64,000 nucleotides of DNA from Sorangium aterium (GTDB lineage Bacteria > Myxococcota_A > Polyangia > Polyangiales > Polyangiaceae). Shown one piece after another: positions 16,043-27,600 of the stretch (position 1 is the first letter of the stretch; the number at the start of each line of letters is the position of its first letter). A program made the position numbers and the translations under genes. The stretch is from NCBI RefSeq assembly GCF_028368935.1, contig NZ_JAQNDK010000001.1, positions 3,782,001-3,846,000 on the forward strand, read 5' to 3'. The notes under the pieces were generated by a model that saw nothing but the letters and a program-made list of their open reading frames with translations, was not told where the DNA came from and did not search any database.

Positions 16043-19000
16043 ATGAGTTACGCACGCATGGCCATCAGGAAGGGTCGAATCGGATCCTCGCTACTCTGCT
16101 TGCTGCTCCCCATGTCGCTCGCTTCGCTGGCCGCCTGCGGGTCGGATGGAGCGAAGGGGGATCCGGGGGATCCGGGCGCGCCCGGCGAGCCGGGGGATCC
16201 GGGCGCGCCCGGCGAGCCGGGGCCGCAGGGGCCGCCCGGCGAGACGCCGGTGTCGCCGGTCGACCCGGTGACGGGCTCCCTGGAGAAGTACGTTTCAACC
16301 GAGGGTGGAGCGGATCGCTTCGCCCTCGCCGTGGGCGGCAAGGTCGCTCCGCTGGTCGTCAGCGAGAGCGATTATGCGGGCGTGAACCGCGTCGTGGACG
16401 ACCTCGCGGCGGACATCCAGCGGGTGACCGGCACCGCCGCCGCCGTCAGCCACGAGATCCCCGCGTCGGCGAAGGAAGTGGTCCTCGTCGGGACGGTGGG
16501 CAAGAGCGCGCTCATCGATCAGCTGGTGGATGCCGATAAGCTCGATGTCTCGGGCTTGACCGGGAAGTGGGAGACGTTCGTCACGCAGATCGTCGAGCAG
16601 CCGATCGAGGGCGTGGACCGAGCGCTCGTCATCGCCGGCAGCGACCAGCGCGGCACCATCTTCGGCGCGTACGACCTCTCCTCGCAGATCGGCGTATCGC
16701 CCCTGTACTGGTGGGACGACGTCCCGGCGCAGAAGAAGCAGGCGCTGTTCGTGCTCCCCGGGCAGCACACCCAGGGCGAGCCGAAGGTGAAGTACCGTGG
16801 GTTCTTCATCAACGACGAGAACCCCGCGACGGGCAACTGGGCGGCCAAGATGTTCGGGCCGGGCAAGGCGGATGGCTTCCCCGGAGGCCTCAACCACCTT
16901 TACTGGGAGAAGATCTTCGAGGTCGCGCTCCGCATGAAGGCGAACTACATCTGGCCGGCCGTCTGGGGCCGTGCGTTCGGCGAGGACGACCCGGAGAACC
17001 ACGCGACGGCCACGCGGTACGGCGTCGTGATGGGGACCTCGCACGAGGCCCCGATGATGCAGGGTATCGAGGAGTGGAATCGCCACGTGGTCGCGGCGCA
17101 GAGGGATGCGGCAGGCACCATCACCAAGCCAGGGAACGATCCGTACGGCGGCACCGGCGAGTGGCGCTTCTCGGTGAACTCCGAGGCGCTGAAGAAGCAC
17201 TGGACCAAGGGCATCCAGCGGATGGTCGACGAGAAGATCGAGGGCGTCGTCACGCTCGGCATGCGCGGCCCCGGCGACGTCAGCCTGCCCCCGGCGGACG
17301 GCATCCCGCTCATGCAGAATATCGTCGCGGCCCAGCGGAAGATCCTCGCGGACGTGACGGGGCAGGACGTGACGACCATCCCCCAGGTCTGGACGCTGTA
17401 CAAGGAGATCCAGGGTTACTGGGACGCCGGCATCACCGTGCCGGACGACGTCACGGTGGTCTATTGCGACGACAACTGGTCCAACATGAAGCGCCTGCCG
17501 GAGCTCGGCACGGAGCGGGCCGGCGGCTTCGGCCTCTACTACCACTTCGATTACGTCGGCGGCGGCCGTAACTACAAGTGGGTCGACACGATCCTCCTGC
17601 CCAACGTCTGGGAGCAGCTCCACCTCGCCTACAACTACGGCGTGGATCGGCTCTGGGTCGTCAACGTCGGAGACTTCAAGAGCGAGGAGCAGCCGCTCCA
17701 GTTCTTCCTCGACTACGCGTGGAACCCGGATCGCTGGCCGGTCGAGCGCATCGGCGACTGGGAGCGGCGGTGGACCGAGCAGCAGTTCGGCTCCGAGCAC
17801 GCGGACATCATCGCCGACATCCTGCACAGCTACTCGCTGCTGCAGTCGGATCGCAAGCCGGAGCTGACCAACCGGAAGATCACCGTCGATTACGATCTCA
17901 TGGTCAGCACGCCCACGACCGATGTCCCGGATCCCGACACGGCCGCGATCACGTACGACGACGGCGCGAGCCCGTTCAGCCTCACGAACTACCGCGAGCT
18001 CGAGAGCGTCACGGAGGAGTGGGAGGCGCTGGCGTCGCAGGCGGAGTTCGTGGAGAGGCTCCTGCCGGAGGAGGCGCACGACGCCTACTTCCAGCTCGTG
18101 CTCTACCAGGTGAAGGCGACGGCGAACCTGTATGCGCTGCGCCTGGCAGGGTTCAAGAACAAGCTCTACGCGGCGCAGGGGCGCGCGGCCACGAACGACA
18201 TGGCGGCCGTCGCGGAGGCGCGGCTCCAGGACGATCTGGCGCTCGCGTCCTACTACAACCACGATCTCGCCAGCGGGAAGTGGGAAGGGTTCCAGACGCA
18301 GCCGCACATCGGCTACGGCGCGCCGGGGAACCCGTCCTGGCAGCAGCCCGAGTACCAGTACAACAACATCCAGGAGTTCATCTGGCCCGAGCTCGTCTCG
18401 ATCGATGTCCCCGCGGCGGCGGAGCTCGGCGTGGCGATCGACGGATCGAGCAACTTCTGGACGGGTGAAGGGGCAGGCGACGGGACCACGGCGAAAGCCG
18501 TCCTGCCGACGTTCAGCCGGTATCAGACGCAGCCCGAGCAGTACATCGAGGTGTTCAACCGCGGCAGCGCGCCGCTCGAGTACACGATCGACGTCGCTCT
18601 CCCGGTCGAGTGCCCCTCCGGCTGGGCCGCGAACACGCCTTGCCCGCCGTGGCTGAACGTCTATCCGAGCCACGGTATCGTCGACAAGGAGGTGCGCGCG
18701 ACGGTGAGGGTGGACTGGGTCATGATCCCCACGAACCAGACGTTCCCGGTCGATGTCCCGATCACGGTCACGGGCTCGGACGGGAGCTCGGTGGAGGTCG
18801 TCGCCCGCGTCGAGGACCCGCGGCAGGTCGCGTGGAAGCCGAACCGCTTCATCGAGGCGAACGGCTATGTCTCGATGGAAGCGGACCACTTCAGCCGCGC
18901 GGTCAGCACGGATGACGTCGAGTGGAAGCTGCTTCCGGACATCGGGCGCACCGGGTCGGGCGTGACGCCGTTCCCTGTGACGGCCGAGGCCCAGGTGCCC

Positions 19001-19405
19001 GGCGGCGCGTCGCCTCGCCTCGAGTACGACATGCACCTCACGAGCAGCGGCCCGGTGAACGTGTATGTCTACGTGTCGCCCAGGAACAACTTCCAGAACT
19101 GGAAAGAAGGCCTGCAGTACGCGGTGTCGTTCGACGACGGCCCGGTCCAGAAGGTCAACACGAGCTACGCCGTCGAGCTCAACGGCAACGGCAACAAGAT
19201 CTGGGAGCGGCACACCTCGGACAACGCCAACATCATGCGCACCAAGCACACGATCGCTGCGGCGGGTGACCACACGCTGAAGGTGTGGATGGTCCACCCG
19301 GGCGTGGTCGTCCAGAAGATCGTGGTGGACGCCGGTGGCGTGAAGGAGAGCCTCCTGGGCCCGCCCGAGAGCTACTGGATGGGCAAGGGGCCGGAGCAGC
19401 AGTAA
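16043..19405 (+). CDS. GH115 xylan alpha-1,2-glucuronidase lipoprotein
   Basis: The start at 16043 has GAGGG about 11 bases upstream; the earlier frame is Arg-rich. The lipoprotein signal ends at C32 (LASLAAC). A short collagen-like stretch (GDPGDPGAPGEPGDPGAPGE, then GPQGPPGE) follows, encoded by 27-bp repeats. The rest is glycoside hydrolase family 115: KYRGFFINDENPATGNW, GGLNHLYWEKIFEVALRMKA, NYIWPAVWGRAF, GVVMGTSHEAPM, VTLGMRGPGD and DNWSNMKRLP are characteristic blocks, and the roughly 160 C-terminal residues match the family's C-terminal beta domain. The family removes 4-O-methylglucuronic or glucuronic acid side chains from xylan. It should act at the cell surface. At 1120 residues it is close to full length for lipid-anchored members. 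Confidence 0.93.
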   Translation: MSYARMAIRKGRIGSSLLCLLLPMSLASLAACGSDGAKGDPGDPGAPGEPGDPGAPGEPGPQGPPGETPVSPVDPVTGSLEKYVSTEGGADRFALAVGGKVAPLVVSESDYAGVNRVVDDLAADIQRVTGTAAAVSHEIPASAKEVVLVGTVGKSALIDQLVDADKLDVSGLTGKWETFVTQIVEQPIEGVDRALVIAGSDQRGTIFGAYDLSSQIGVSPLYWWDDVPAQKKQALFVLPGQHTQGEPKVKYRGFFINDENPATGNWAAKMFGPGKADGFPGGLNHLYWEKIFEVALRMKANYIWPAVWGRAFGEDDPENHATATRYGVVMGTSHEAPMMQGIEEWNRHVVAAQRDAAGTITKPGNDPYGGTGEWRFSVNSEALKKHWTKGIQRMVDEKIEGVVTLGMRGPGDVSLPPADGIPLMQNIVAAQRKILADVTGQDVTTIPQVWTLYKEIQGYWDAGITVPDDVTVVYCDDNWSNMKRLPELGTERAGGFGLYYHFDYVGGGRNYKWVDTILLPNVWEQLHLAYNYGVDRLWVVNVGDFKSEEQPLQFFLDYAWNPDRWPVERIGDWERRWTEQQFGSEHADIIADILHSYSLLQSDRKPELTNRKITVDYDLMVSTPTTDVPDPDTAAITYDDGASPFSLTNYRELESVTEEWEALASQAEFVERLLPEEAHDAYFQLVLYQVKATANLYALRLAGFKNKLYAAQGRAATNDMAAVAEARLQDDLALASYYNHDLASGKWEGFQTQPHIGYGAPGNPSWQQPEYQYNNIQEFIWPELVSIDVPAAAELGVAIDGSSNFWTGEGAGDGTTAKAVLPTFSRYQTQPEQYIEVFNRGSAPLEYTIDVALPVECPSGWAANTPCPPWLNVYPSHGIVDKEVRATVRVDWVMIPTNQTFPVDVPITVTGSDGSSVEVVARVEDPRQVAWKPNRFIEANGYVSMEADHFSRAVSTDDVEWKLLPDIGRTGSGVTPFPVTAEAQVPGGASPRLEYDMHLTSSGPVNVYVYVSPRNNFQNWKEGLQYAVSFDDGPVQKVNTSYAVELNGNGNKIWERHTSDNANIMRTKHTIAAAGDHTLKVWMVHPGVVVQKIVVDAGGVKESLLGPPESYWMGKGPEQQ
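16169..16222 (+). repeat. 27-bp tandem repeat coding the collagen-like linker
   Basis: Two perfect 27-bp units (16169-16195, 16196-16222) encode nine-residue GDPGAPGEP-type units, preceded by a partial unit. The unit length keeps the frame, so copy number could vary between strains without breaking the GH115 gene. Confidence 0.7.
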
Positions 19406-19426
19406 ACCATCGTCTGCAAGCAGTCC

Positions 19427-19463
19427 GAGGGCCCGCCGCGCACACGCTGTGCGGCGGGCCCTC
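19427..19463 (+). terminator. Intrinsic-type terminator after the GH115 gene
   Basis: GAGGGCCCGCCGC (19427-19439) pairs perfectly with GCGGCGGGCCCTC (19451-19463) around an 11-base loop, followed by GTCATTT. It begins 22 bp after the stop at 19405. The 13-bp GC stem makes this the most convincing terminator in the window. Confidence 0.75.
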
Positions 19464-19593
19464 GTCATTTCTGCGCCCTGGCGCCTATCGACAGCGGATC
19501 TTTCTACCGGCGGCGCCGCGATCGTGGACGCGCCCTCTTCGTGCGCGGTGATCGCGCGAATGGCCAATGGTAGGATCCTCGCCGGAGTCAGGG

Positions 19594-20826
19594 ATGCTGC
19601 GACAGAAGCTGGGATGGATGGGTGTTGTGACGCTGCTTCCGGCGCTCGCCGCGTGCGGTGAGAGCTCAGGGGCCGGGGCGGCCGGCGGGGGTGGCGCCGC
19701 TCAGGCCGCGTCGACGGGCGCCGAGGCGTCCACGGGGAGCGGAGCGGGCGGCGCGAGCGGCAGCACGAGCGGCAGCGGAGCCGGCGCGGGTGGCACGTCC
19801 GCGAGCACCGGCGGCGCGGGCGCGGGCGGGAGCGGAGGCGACGGGACGCCGGGCGCGCCCCAGGGCTTCATCCTCGGCGCGGACATCTCCTGGGTGCAGG
19901 AGCGCGAGGCCGGAGGCAAGGTGTTCCGCGACATCGACCCGCGGACGGGTGAGCTCGTCGAGAAGGACATCCTCGAGATCCTGAAGGCGCACGGGTTCAA
20001 CTGGATCCGCCTGCGCCTGTTCAATGACCCCACGGCGGTGTACGCCGACGCGGCCGTCGACGACGACCCCTACTCGCCAGAGGGCTTCTGCGATCTCGAG
20101 CACACGATCGAGATGGCGCGGCGCGTGAAGCGAGCGAACATGGGTTTCCTGCTCGACTTTCACTACAGCGACGTGTGGGCCGACCCCGACGATCAACACA
20201 AGCCCGTCGCCTGGACCGATCTCGAGGGCGACGCGCTGGCGAGCGCCATGCGCGAGTTCACGCGGGACGCGATCGAGCAGCTGAGCGCCGCCGGCGCGCG
20301 GCCGGACATGGTCCAGATCGGCAACGAGATCCCGCAGGGGCTGCTGTGGCCTGACGGCTTCGTCACCGGGCAGGCGTTCCAGGGGCTGGGCTCGCTCCTG
20401 AAGGCCGGGATCCAGGGCGTCAAGGACGCCGACGACACGATCACCGTCATGCTGCACCTCGACCGCTGCGACGACAACGCGGCGACGCGCTGGTGGGTCG
20501 ACGGCGTGCGCGGGCAGGGCGTCAAGTTCGATGTGCTCGGCCAGTCCTGTTACACCGAGTACCAGGGGCCGCCCTCGGGGTGGAAGGCGAATTTCGATGA
20601 TCTCGTGAAGCGCTATCCCGACCTGAAGTTCGTTGTGGCGGAGTACTCGTGGGAGAAGCGCGCGGCCAACGACCTGATGTTCAACCTCCCGGACAAGCGC
20701 GGGCTCGGCACCTTCATCTGGGAGCCGACCGAGTGGCACGAGCGCATCTTCTCGCCGAGCGGAGATATCATCGAGAGCATGATCGCGCCCTACGATCAGA
20801 TGAAGGTCGACTACCAGGACTTCTAA
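19594..20826 (+). CDS. GH53 arabinogalactan endo-beta-1,4-galactanase lipoprotein
   Basis: I chose the ATG at 19594 (MLRQKLGWMGVV), which has GGAG upstream, over the ATG at 19567. The lipobox is LAA before C21. About 75 residues of Gly/Ser/Ala/Thr linker follow. The catalytic domain begins GFILGADISWVQEREAGGK and shows GH53 landmarks: FNWIRLRLFNDP, FLLDFHYSDVWADP, VQIGNEIPQGLLWP with the acid/base E245, and FVVAEYSWEK with the nucleophile E350. GH53 enzymes cut the beta-1,4-galactan chains of type I arabinogalactan in pectin. It probably acts at the cell surface next to the GH115 enzyme; the two genes are separated by a terminator. Confidence 0.93.
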   Translation: MLRQKLGWMGVVTLLPALAACGESSGAGAAGGGGAAQAASTGAEASTGSGAGGASGSTSGSGAGAGGTSASTGGAGAGGSGGDGTPGAPQGFILGADISWVQEREAGGKVFRDIDPRTGELVEKDILEILKAHGFNWIRLRLFNDPTAVYADAAVDDDPYSPEGFCDLEHTIEMARRVKRANMGFLLDFHYSDVWADPDDQHKPVAWTDLEGDALASAMREFTRDAIEQLSAAGARPDMVQIGNEIPQGLLWPDGFVTGQAFQGLGSLLKAGIQGVKDADDTITVMLHLDRCDDNAATRWWVDGVRGQGVKFDVLGQSCYTEYQGPPSGWKANFDDLVKRYPDLKFVVAEYSWEKRAANDLMFNLPDKRGLGTFIWEPTEWHERIFSPSGDIIESMIAPYDQMKVDYQDF

Positions 20827-20836
20827 AGCGAGCTCG

Positions 20837-21240
20837 TCCCGGACGACCGCGGCGTTCATCGCTGACCGCGGGTTCGTCCCGATGCTGATCCAGCTCGCGC
20901 GCAAGACCGGGCGCTCCGGGTACATCGGTGACGGCGAGAACCGGTGGCCCGCGGTGCACCGGCTCGACGCCGCGCGGCTGCTCGTCCTCGCGCTCGAGAA
21001 GGCGCCGGCCGGCGCGCGGCTCCACGCGGTCAGCAACGAGGGTGTTCCGGCCCGCGACATCGCCGGCGTGCTCGACCGCAAGCTCGGCCTGCCGGTCGAG
21101 TCGGTCCCCGAGGAGCACTTCGGCTCGTTCGGCGCGTTCTTCGCGCTCGACGCCCCGCGTCGAGCGCGCTCACGCAGGCGCGGTTCCGCTCGCCAGCGGG
21201 CCACCGTGCGCACGCTGAGCCCGAGCGCACGGCAGGCACG
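20837..21240 (+). pseudogene. Truncated, frameshifted SDR-family NAD-dependent epimerase remnant
   Basis: The frame reads ADRGFVPMLIQLARKTGRSG, YIGDGENRWPAVHRLDAARL, then HAVSNEGVPARDIAGVLDRK and HFGSFGAFFALDAP. This is the C-terminal half of atypical short-chain dehydrogenase/epimerases. After DAP the frame turns into Arg-rich noise, but one frame over the sequence continues ASSALTQARF, the expected end of the family. A single-base loss near 21157 explains this. The N-terminal Rossmann half with its GxxGxxG motif is absent. The gene is therefore dead by both truncation and frameshift. Confidence 0.8.
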
Positions 21241-21664
21241 AGCTCCCGCAGGCCGTGGAGTGATGGCGGCGTCTTTCGATGCATGGGTTAAAGTCGTTGA
21301 TATGGCATCGATTTTTCATGCGGGTGTGCCAGATCACAGCGACGAATGCGCTGCCGACCGGGGCAACGTCCCGCAGTTGGCGCTTGACGTTTCGGAAGGC
21401 TTTGGATTTCCTTCTCTCTGCGTTGGTTCATCGAGTTCTCGTCGTTAGGCCAGAGCGCGCCGCCGACCCCTCTCGCTCGGGAGGCGCCAGGGCTGGCATT
21501 GGGCGCCAGGAGGAGAGCGGGAGTCGACGGGGGCGCAGCGGGTGAGCGGCTCCCGGCAGGGGGGTCGCGAAGCGCTGTGGTTCCTTCAGCCATCAGGGGG
21601 AGCGCCGTTCTCGAGCACACGCAGAACCAGCCTCGGCCGATGAAAGCGAGCGGGACGCAAATCA
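21241..21664 (+). other. Gene-free stretch upstream of the giant sensor gene
   Basis: No supported gene is visible. An AT-richer patch at 21285-21325 may carry promoter elements for the gene at 21665. Short open frames here lack ribosome-binding sites and family resemblance. Confidence 0.5.
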
Positions 21665-24600
21665 ATGAACCGAAACAGTCAAGCACACCTCGGTGAGGAT
21701 GCTTATCAGATCACGGAAACCGTGGCGGTATTGCCGCGCAGCATCTGGCGGCGCGCGCGCCGCGCGACCTCCGGCGCGAGCGCCTTGCTGCACTCGCTCC
21801 GGCACGCAGTCGCTCAGCCGCGCCGGGTCTTGGAGCTCGAGCTGCAGATGTGGCGTCGAATCGGCACGCTCGCGATCGACGACGACGTGTGCGAGGTAGA
21901 CGGCGAGCTTTCCCTCATCATGGAGGACTTCGGAGGCACACCGCTCGAGATTCCCGCGAAGGGTCTGGAGGTCGGAACGTGCCTGGAGCTCGCGCTCGGC
22001 ATGTCTCGCTTGCTGCATCGCTTGCACGAGCAGGGGCTGCTTCATCAGGACGTGAGCCATAAGAGCTTTCTGGTCAATCTCGAGACTCGACGTGTCGAGT
22101 TTGCCGATCTCCTGGCAGTCTCCGAGGACGCGGCAGTCGACACCGCTTGCGAACCCGCGCACTCACTCTCCCACGTCGCGCCAGAGCGGACGGGCCGCCT
22201 CAACCGCCGCCCCGATCACCGAGCAGACTACTATTCTCTAGGCGTCACGCTCTTCCAGATGCTGACGGGCCAGCTGCCGTTCGCGGCGAGCGATGCCATC
22301 GGCTGGGCTCACGCGCACGTGTCCAAGCGCGCTCCGCTCGTCACGGAGTTGTCGCCCGACATGCCGCCAGTCCTCGCACAGCTCGTGTCCAAGCTGCTCG
22401 CGAAGAATCCTGACGAGCGCTACCAGAGCGATCACGGGCTGCTGAGCGACCTGACCACGCTCTATGAGAGCTTCCGGCGAACGCAGACCCTCCCTGCTGT
22501 GGTCCTGGGGGTGAATGACGTTTCCAGTCAATTCATGGTCAGCCGAGACGTGCAAGGACGTGACGCCGAGCTGTCGGCGCTGGGAGGCGCCCTCCACGAC
22601 GTGTGCTCCGGCAAGAGGCTGCTCGTGCTCATGCCAGGAGCCGCGGGCGCCGGAAAGTCCGCCGTACTCGCGGAGTTCCTGCAACAGCACGGCGGAGCGC
22701 CGGCGCGACTGCTGTCGACGGCGTTCGAAGAGCGAGCTCAGGCAGTGCCGCTGTCTGGATTGGCGCAGGTGCTACGACGCCTGGCAGGGGACCTGCTGTC
22801 GCTCTCCGAAGCCGAGCTGACGGAGCTGCGGCAGCGCGTGACCGCAGCTCTGGGGCACAACGCAGGCATGATGACCGAGCTGGTGCCGGCGCTCTCCTGC
22901 GTCACCGGTCCCTCCACGTCCATCGTCGCGTTGAATCCCATCGAGGCGCAGCGCAGGTTGCAGCATGTCTTCCTCTCCTTCATCCGTATCTTCGCCACGC
23001 CGGAGCGTCCCCTCGCCTTCGTCCTCGACGATTCTCAGTGGCTCGACGCCGCCTCTGCCGAGGTGCTGTCTGCCATTTTGACGAATCCCGACTCGAGTCA
23101 CGTGATGGTGCTGGCCGCGCTCCGCGGCGGTGATGTCAGTGACGTACCGACGCTCCTGAACATGCAGAGAGCGTTGCACCGGGCGAAGAGGGTCGTGCTG
23201 ACATTGCCGCTCGGACCGCTGTCCTCCGAGGCGGTCGCGGAGATCGTGGCTCGCTCGCTGCGCGCGCCTGTCGCTGAAGCCCGCGGGCTCGCGGAGATCG
23301 TGAGGCGCAAGACCGATGGTAACCCGTTCTTCATCGGTCAGCTGCTCGTTTCCTTGCATCGACAGGGCATCCTGCGTCTGGAGGTCGAGCGCGGCCGATG
23401 GTCCGCTGACTTGCAGCGCGCGGAGGCGCACCCCGCTTGCGACAATGTCGGCGCGTTGATGGCGGAGCGCCTCGAGAACCTCGGTCCCGACGCGGCGAGG
23501 CTGCTGTCCGCCGCAGCATGCTTCGGCATGCATTTCGATCTGCAGACCCTGTCGGAGGCCGTGGGCAGGCCGCCCGCGGCCTGTCTTGAGCTCCTTCGGG
23601 AGGGGCTGGCCCATCGTCTCCTGTCCGAGGTCTCCGTCGAGGCTCGGGCGGAGCCGTCAGCGCCTGGCCGGAGCCACGAGCCTGCATCGTACGCGTTCGA
23701 ACACTCGCGCGTGCAGCAGGCCGCGCTCTCGCGCGCCAGCGACGCGGAGCGTGTGGCAGCTCATGGTTGCATCGGACGGATCCTGCGCGAGCGCCTGCGG
23801 GGCGATCGCGCGCCGAGTCGACTCTTCGATGTGCTTCATCATTTGAACGCCGCTCGCGGCGCGATCCATGACCGAGAAGAGCACCTCGACCTCGTGGAGC
23901 TCAACCTGACCGCGAGTCACCAGGCGCTTCAGAGCGGCGCGTGGAGCATCGCGGGAGCCCACGCCGAGATCGCCGTCGAGCTGCTGGTCAGGTGCGAGAG
24001 CGAATGTTCGCCGGATCTGGCCTTTCGAGCGATCTTCGCGCGCGCCGAGACAGCGTTCGTGCTGGCTGATCCGCATGTCGAAGCGCTCTGCGAGGAGGCG
24101 TTCAGGCTCGCCCCCGACCTCCTGGCGCGCGGCCGAGTTCATGTCTTGAAGACCCGGATCCTCGAGCACGGCGGGCGAATGCTGGACGCCGTGGTCCAGG
24201 TACGCGCAGCCCTGGCCGAGTTCGGCGTGCGCTTGCCGGAAGCGCCCGACGAGATCAACCAGGGCATCGGTGAGGGTATCGGCAAGCTGCAAGCGCACTT
24301 GGCGCGCGTGACGATCGAGGGCCTGGCGGCTCTTCCGACGGCAGAGGACGCAGGGTCGCGCTTGGTCCTCGAATTGCTGGCGCAGGTGATTCCCCCGGCG
24401 TTTCAGACCTATCCGCCCTTGTTCTTCCTGGCGGAGCTCATCATGTTCGACCTGGCGCTATGCCGCGGCGTCGACGCGGTCTCGTGCAAGAACTTCGCTG
24501 ACTGCGGCATCATCCTCCTCGCGATGCTGGGCGACTACGATGCCGCCTATCGCATCGGCCTGGCTGCCTTCGAGCTCTTGAAGCGCTTCTCGCCGACCCC

Positions 24601-27600
24601 GGTCGAATCGGGCGTGTGCTTCGTGTTCGCGGGCTTCCTTGCGCACTGGAAGGCGACTTACCGAGATCTGTTCGCGGTTTACGACCGGGGGGAGAAGAGC
24701 GGGCTCATGCTCGGCGACCTGCAGCACGTCGCCTACGCCAAGAACGATCGCGCCCAGCGCTCGTTCTTGGTCGGTGCGCGGCTGCGGGCCTGCCGCGAGC
24801 AGGTAGCGGAGCTGCGGCGCTACCTGACGCACATTTCGGCGGCAGGTCAGCTGGTCAATGCGCTGGTCGTCGAGCGAGCCGTCGCTCGATTGACGGCACG
24901 CGAATCGGAGAAGCAGGCCGTCGCCGCGGCCGACCACGAAGCGACCGCCGTGGTGGTTGCCGAGAAGAGCACCCAGTACTCGTACGCCTACGGGCAAGCC
25001 CAGATGATGACGAGCTTCATCCTCGGCGACTTCGCTTCGGCGCGTCAGTGGATGGAGTTCACCCGGGAGTTCTTGATCATCGCGGCGGGGCAGTTCTCGC
25101 TTCCCGATTACAAGCTCTTCGAAGGGCTGCTGGCGGCGAGGGCGTGCCGCGAAGGAGGCCCGGAGGCGCGGGAGGCCCTGCTCGCTGTCATCGAGGAGAA
25201 TCTGAAGCAGCTCGAGGCCTGGTCCCGTCTGTGCTCGGAGAACTTCGCTCACAAGGCTCACTTCCTGTCCGCCGAGCACGCGCGCCTGACGGGGCAGCCG
25301 CTGCAAGTCGTGCTCGCCCGCTACCGCGACGCGATCAGGACGGCCGGAGACGGGTTCATCCACTTGCGGGCGCTCGCCCACGAGCACCAGGCCCAGATGT
25401 GGCTATCGCTGGACGAGCCCCTTCACGCCAGGACATGCCTGGAGACGGCTTACCGGCTCTACGCTGACTGGGGCGCCACGGCGAAGCTCGAATTGCTAGC
25501 GCGTGAGCACCCCGCTTTGCTCGCGGATACCGTGAGAGGAGACATCGCGACAGCACGCGGCGCGATGGCGGCCGGCCAGGGTTTCGACAGCGCGTCCCTG
25601 CTCAAGGCAACGCAGAGCATCTTCGTCGAGGTCGAGACCGAGCGGCTGTTCGCCGCGCTGATGGCCACGTTGATCGAGAACGCCGGGGCAGAGCACGGCT
25701 GCCTCGTCTTGCAAGACGACACCGATCGCGCGTACTACGTGGAGGCGCGCGCCCACGTGGAGCGCCCGATTACGCGCCTTTCGCAGCGCGTGGAGTACTC
25801 GGAAGCCGATTTTTTGTGCCCCACCGTCGTCAGCTACGTGCTGCGCACGGGAGAGGCCGTCACGCTGGACGACGCAGCGAAGGCCGGCGCCTTCCAGGCG
25901 GACCCGCAAATTCGAAAGAGGGGCGTACGTTCGGTGCTGTGCGCTCCCATCATGCGCAAGGGCGACGTCCTGGGCGCGCTGTACGTGGAGAACAACGTCA
26001 GCGCGTATGCTTTCACGCTCGATCGACTGGCTGCGTTGCAGGTGATTGCCAGCCAGGCAGCGATCTCGATTTACAACGCACAGCTCTACGAGAGCCTGGA
26101 GCGACGCGTGGCCCAGCGCACCGAGGAGCTGGCGCTCAAGAACGGTCAAATCGCTTCGATGCTCGACAATCTGGACGAGGGCGTCTTCACCATCGGCCGG
26201 AACCGGCGTGTCGAACCGGGATACTCTCGACGATTGGCGGACATCCTCGGCAATGCCGAGCTGGTCGGTCGCGACTGCCTCGCGCTGCTGTTCGATGGCT
26301 CCAACGTCCGACCGGACGCGCGGAGCGCGGCAGAGGCCGCGCTCAGCTGTGCCTTCGGTCAAGAGCAGTGGCTGGCGGAGCTGAACACCCATCACCTGAT
26401 CCGTGAAGTGGAGCGTACGGGTCCCGGCGGCAAACCCCAGTTCCTGGAGATATCCTGGAACTTTATCGAGTCGGAAGCGGGCCAGGTGGAGCGCATGCTG
26501 GTCACGGTTCGCGACGTGACCTTGCTGCGTAGCTTGAGACAAGCGGCGCGCAACAAGGAGCGCGAGGTCGACATCATGGTGCAAGCGCTCGATTGCGGCG
26601 TCGAGGCCACACGCGCGTTCTGCGTCGACTGTCGCGAGCTGCTAGCCGCAAATCGCGCGGCGCTCGGGCCGCATGTCGAGAGCTCCGAGCAGCTCTGCGA
26701 TGCCGTCTTGCGCAACCTGCACACCCTGAAAGGCAACGCTCGCCTGCACGGCTTCACGCACCTGGTGGACTGCCTGCACTCCGCGGAGCACGCCTGCCAG
26801 GCGTTGCGCCGGGAGCCAGCGCGACCGAGCGACAGGCACGAGCTGCTGGAGCAATTGGACGCCGTCGCGCGAACGGTCGCGGAGTACGAATCGGTTTGCC
26901 AGCAAAGGCTGACGGCCGTGAGCAAGAGGCTGGATGAACGGAGCGAGGGTGTCCTTCACGACATCCGGGGCCTGGTCGCAACGGCCGCTCCCACCGGCGC
27001 GGCCGAGGCGCTGGCGCGCAAGCTGCGTGGAGTCCTCGCGCGCCTCGATCCTACGTCGGTGGCGCGCTTGGTCGACGAGACGCGCGAGATGTTGCCGAGC
27101 TTGGCCGCCGAGCTCGGGAAGCCCGCGCCCGCGGTGCTCACGGAGCAGGCCGAGGCGCAGCTGGCCAGCGACTGGACGGGACTCGTGAAAGACATCCTGG
27201 TTCAGTGCTTTCGCAACTCCCTCTATCACGGCATCGAGAGGCCCGACGTGCGAGAGCTCGCCGGCAAGCCGGCGCAGGGCCGCATCGATGTTCGCGTGCG
27301 GCGCGGACCGAGCGCGCTCGAGCTGCAGATCTTCGACGACGGCAGCGGACTTTCACTCGAGAAGCTGCGTCGGAGGGAGGGCGTTCATGCGCTGCCCGAT
27401 GAAGCCCTGGCCGACCAGATCTTCCTGTCCGGCGTCTCGACCGCAGAGACGATCGGTCAAGTAGCCGGTCGAGGTGTCGGGCTCGACATCGTGCGCGCGA
27501 GCCTCCGGGCTCGCGGCGGTGACGCCCTGGTGCGCTTCACCGGCGAGGAGCGCGATGGCCACCGGCCGTTCATGCTGGTCCTCCTTATGCCGAAGAGCGC

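Noticed and set aside
16295-19567. Long minus-strand open frame (1090 codons) opposite the GH115 gene
   Set aside because: It is antisense to a clear GH115 gene, rich in Arg/Asp/Val/Leu as expected from the third-position bias of high-GC DNA, with no ribosome-binding site or family motif.
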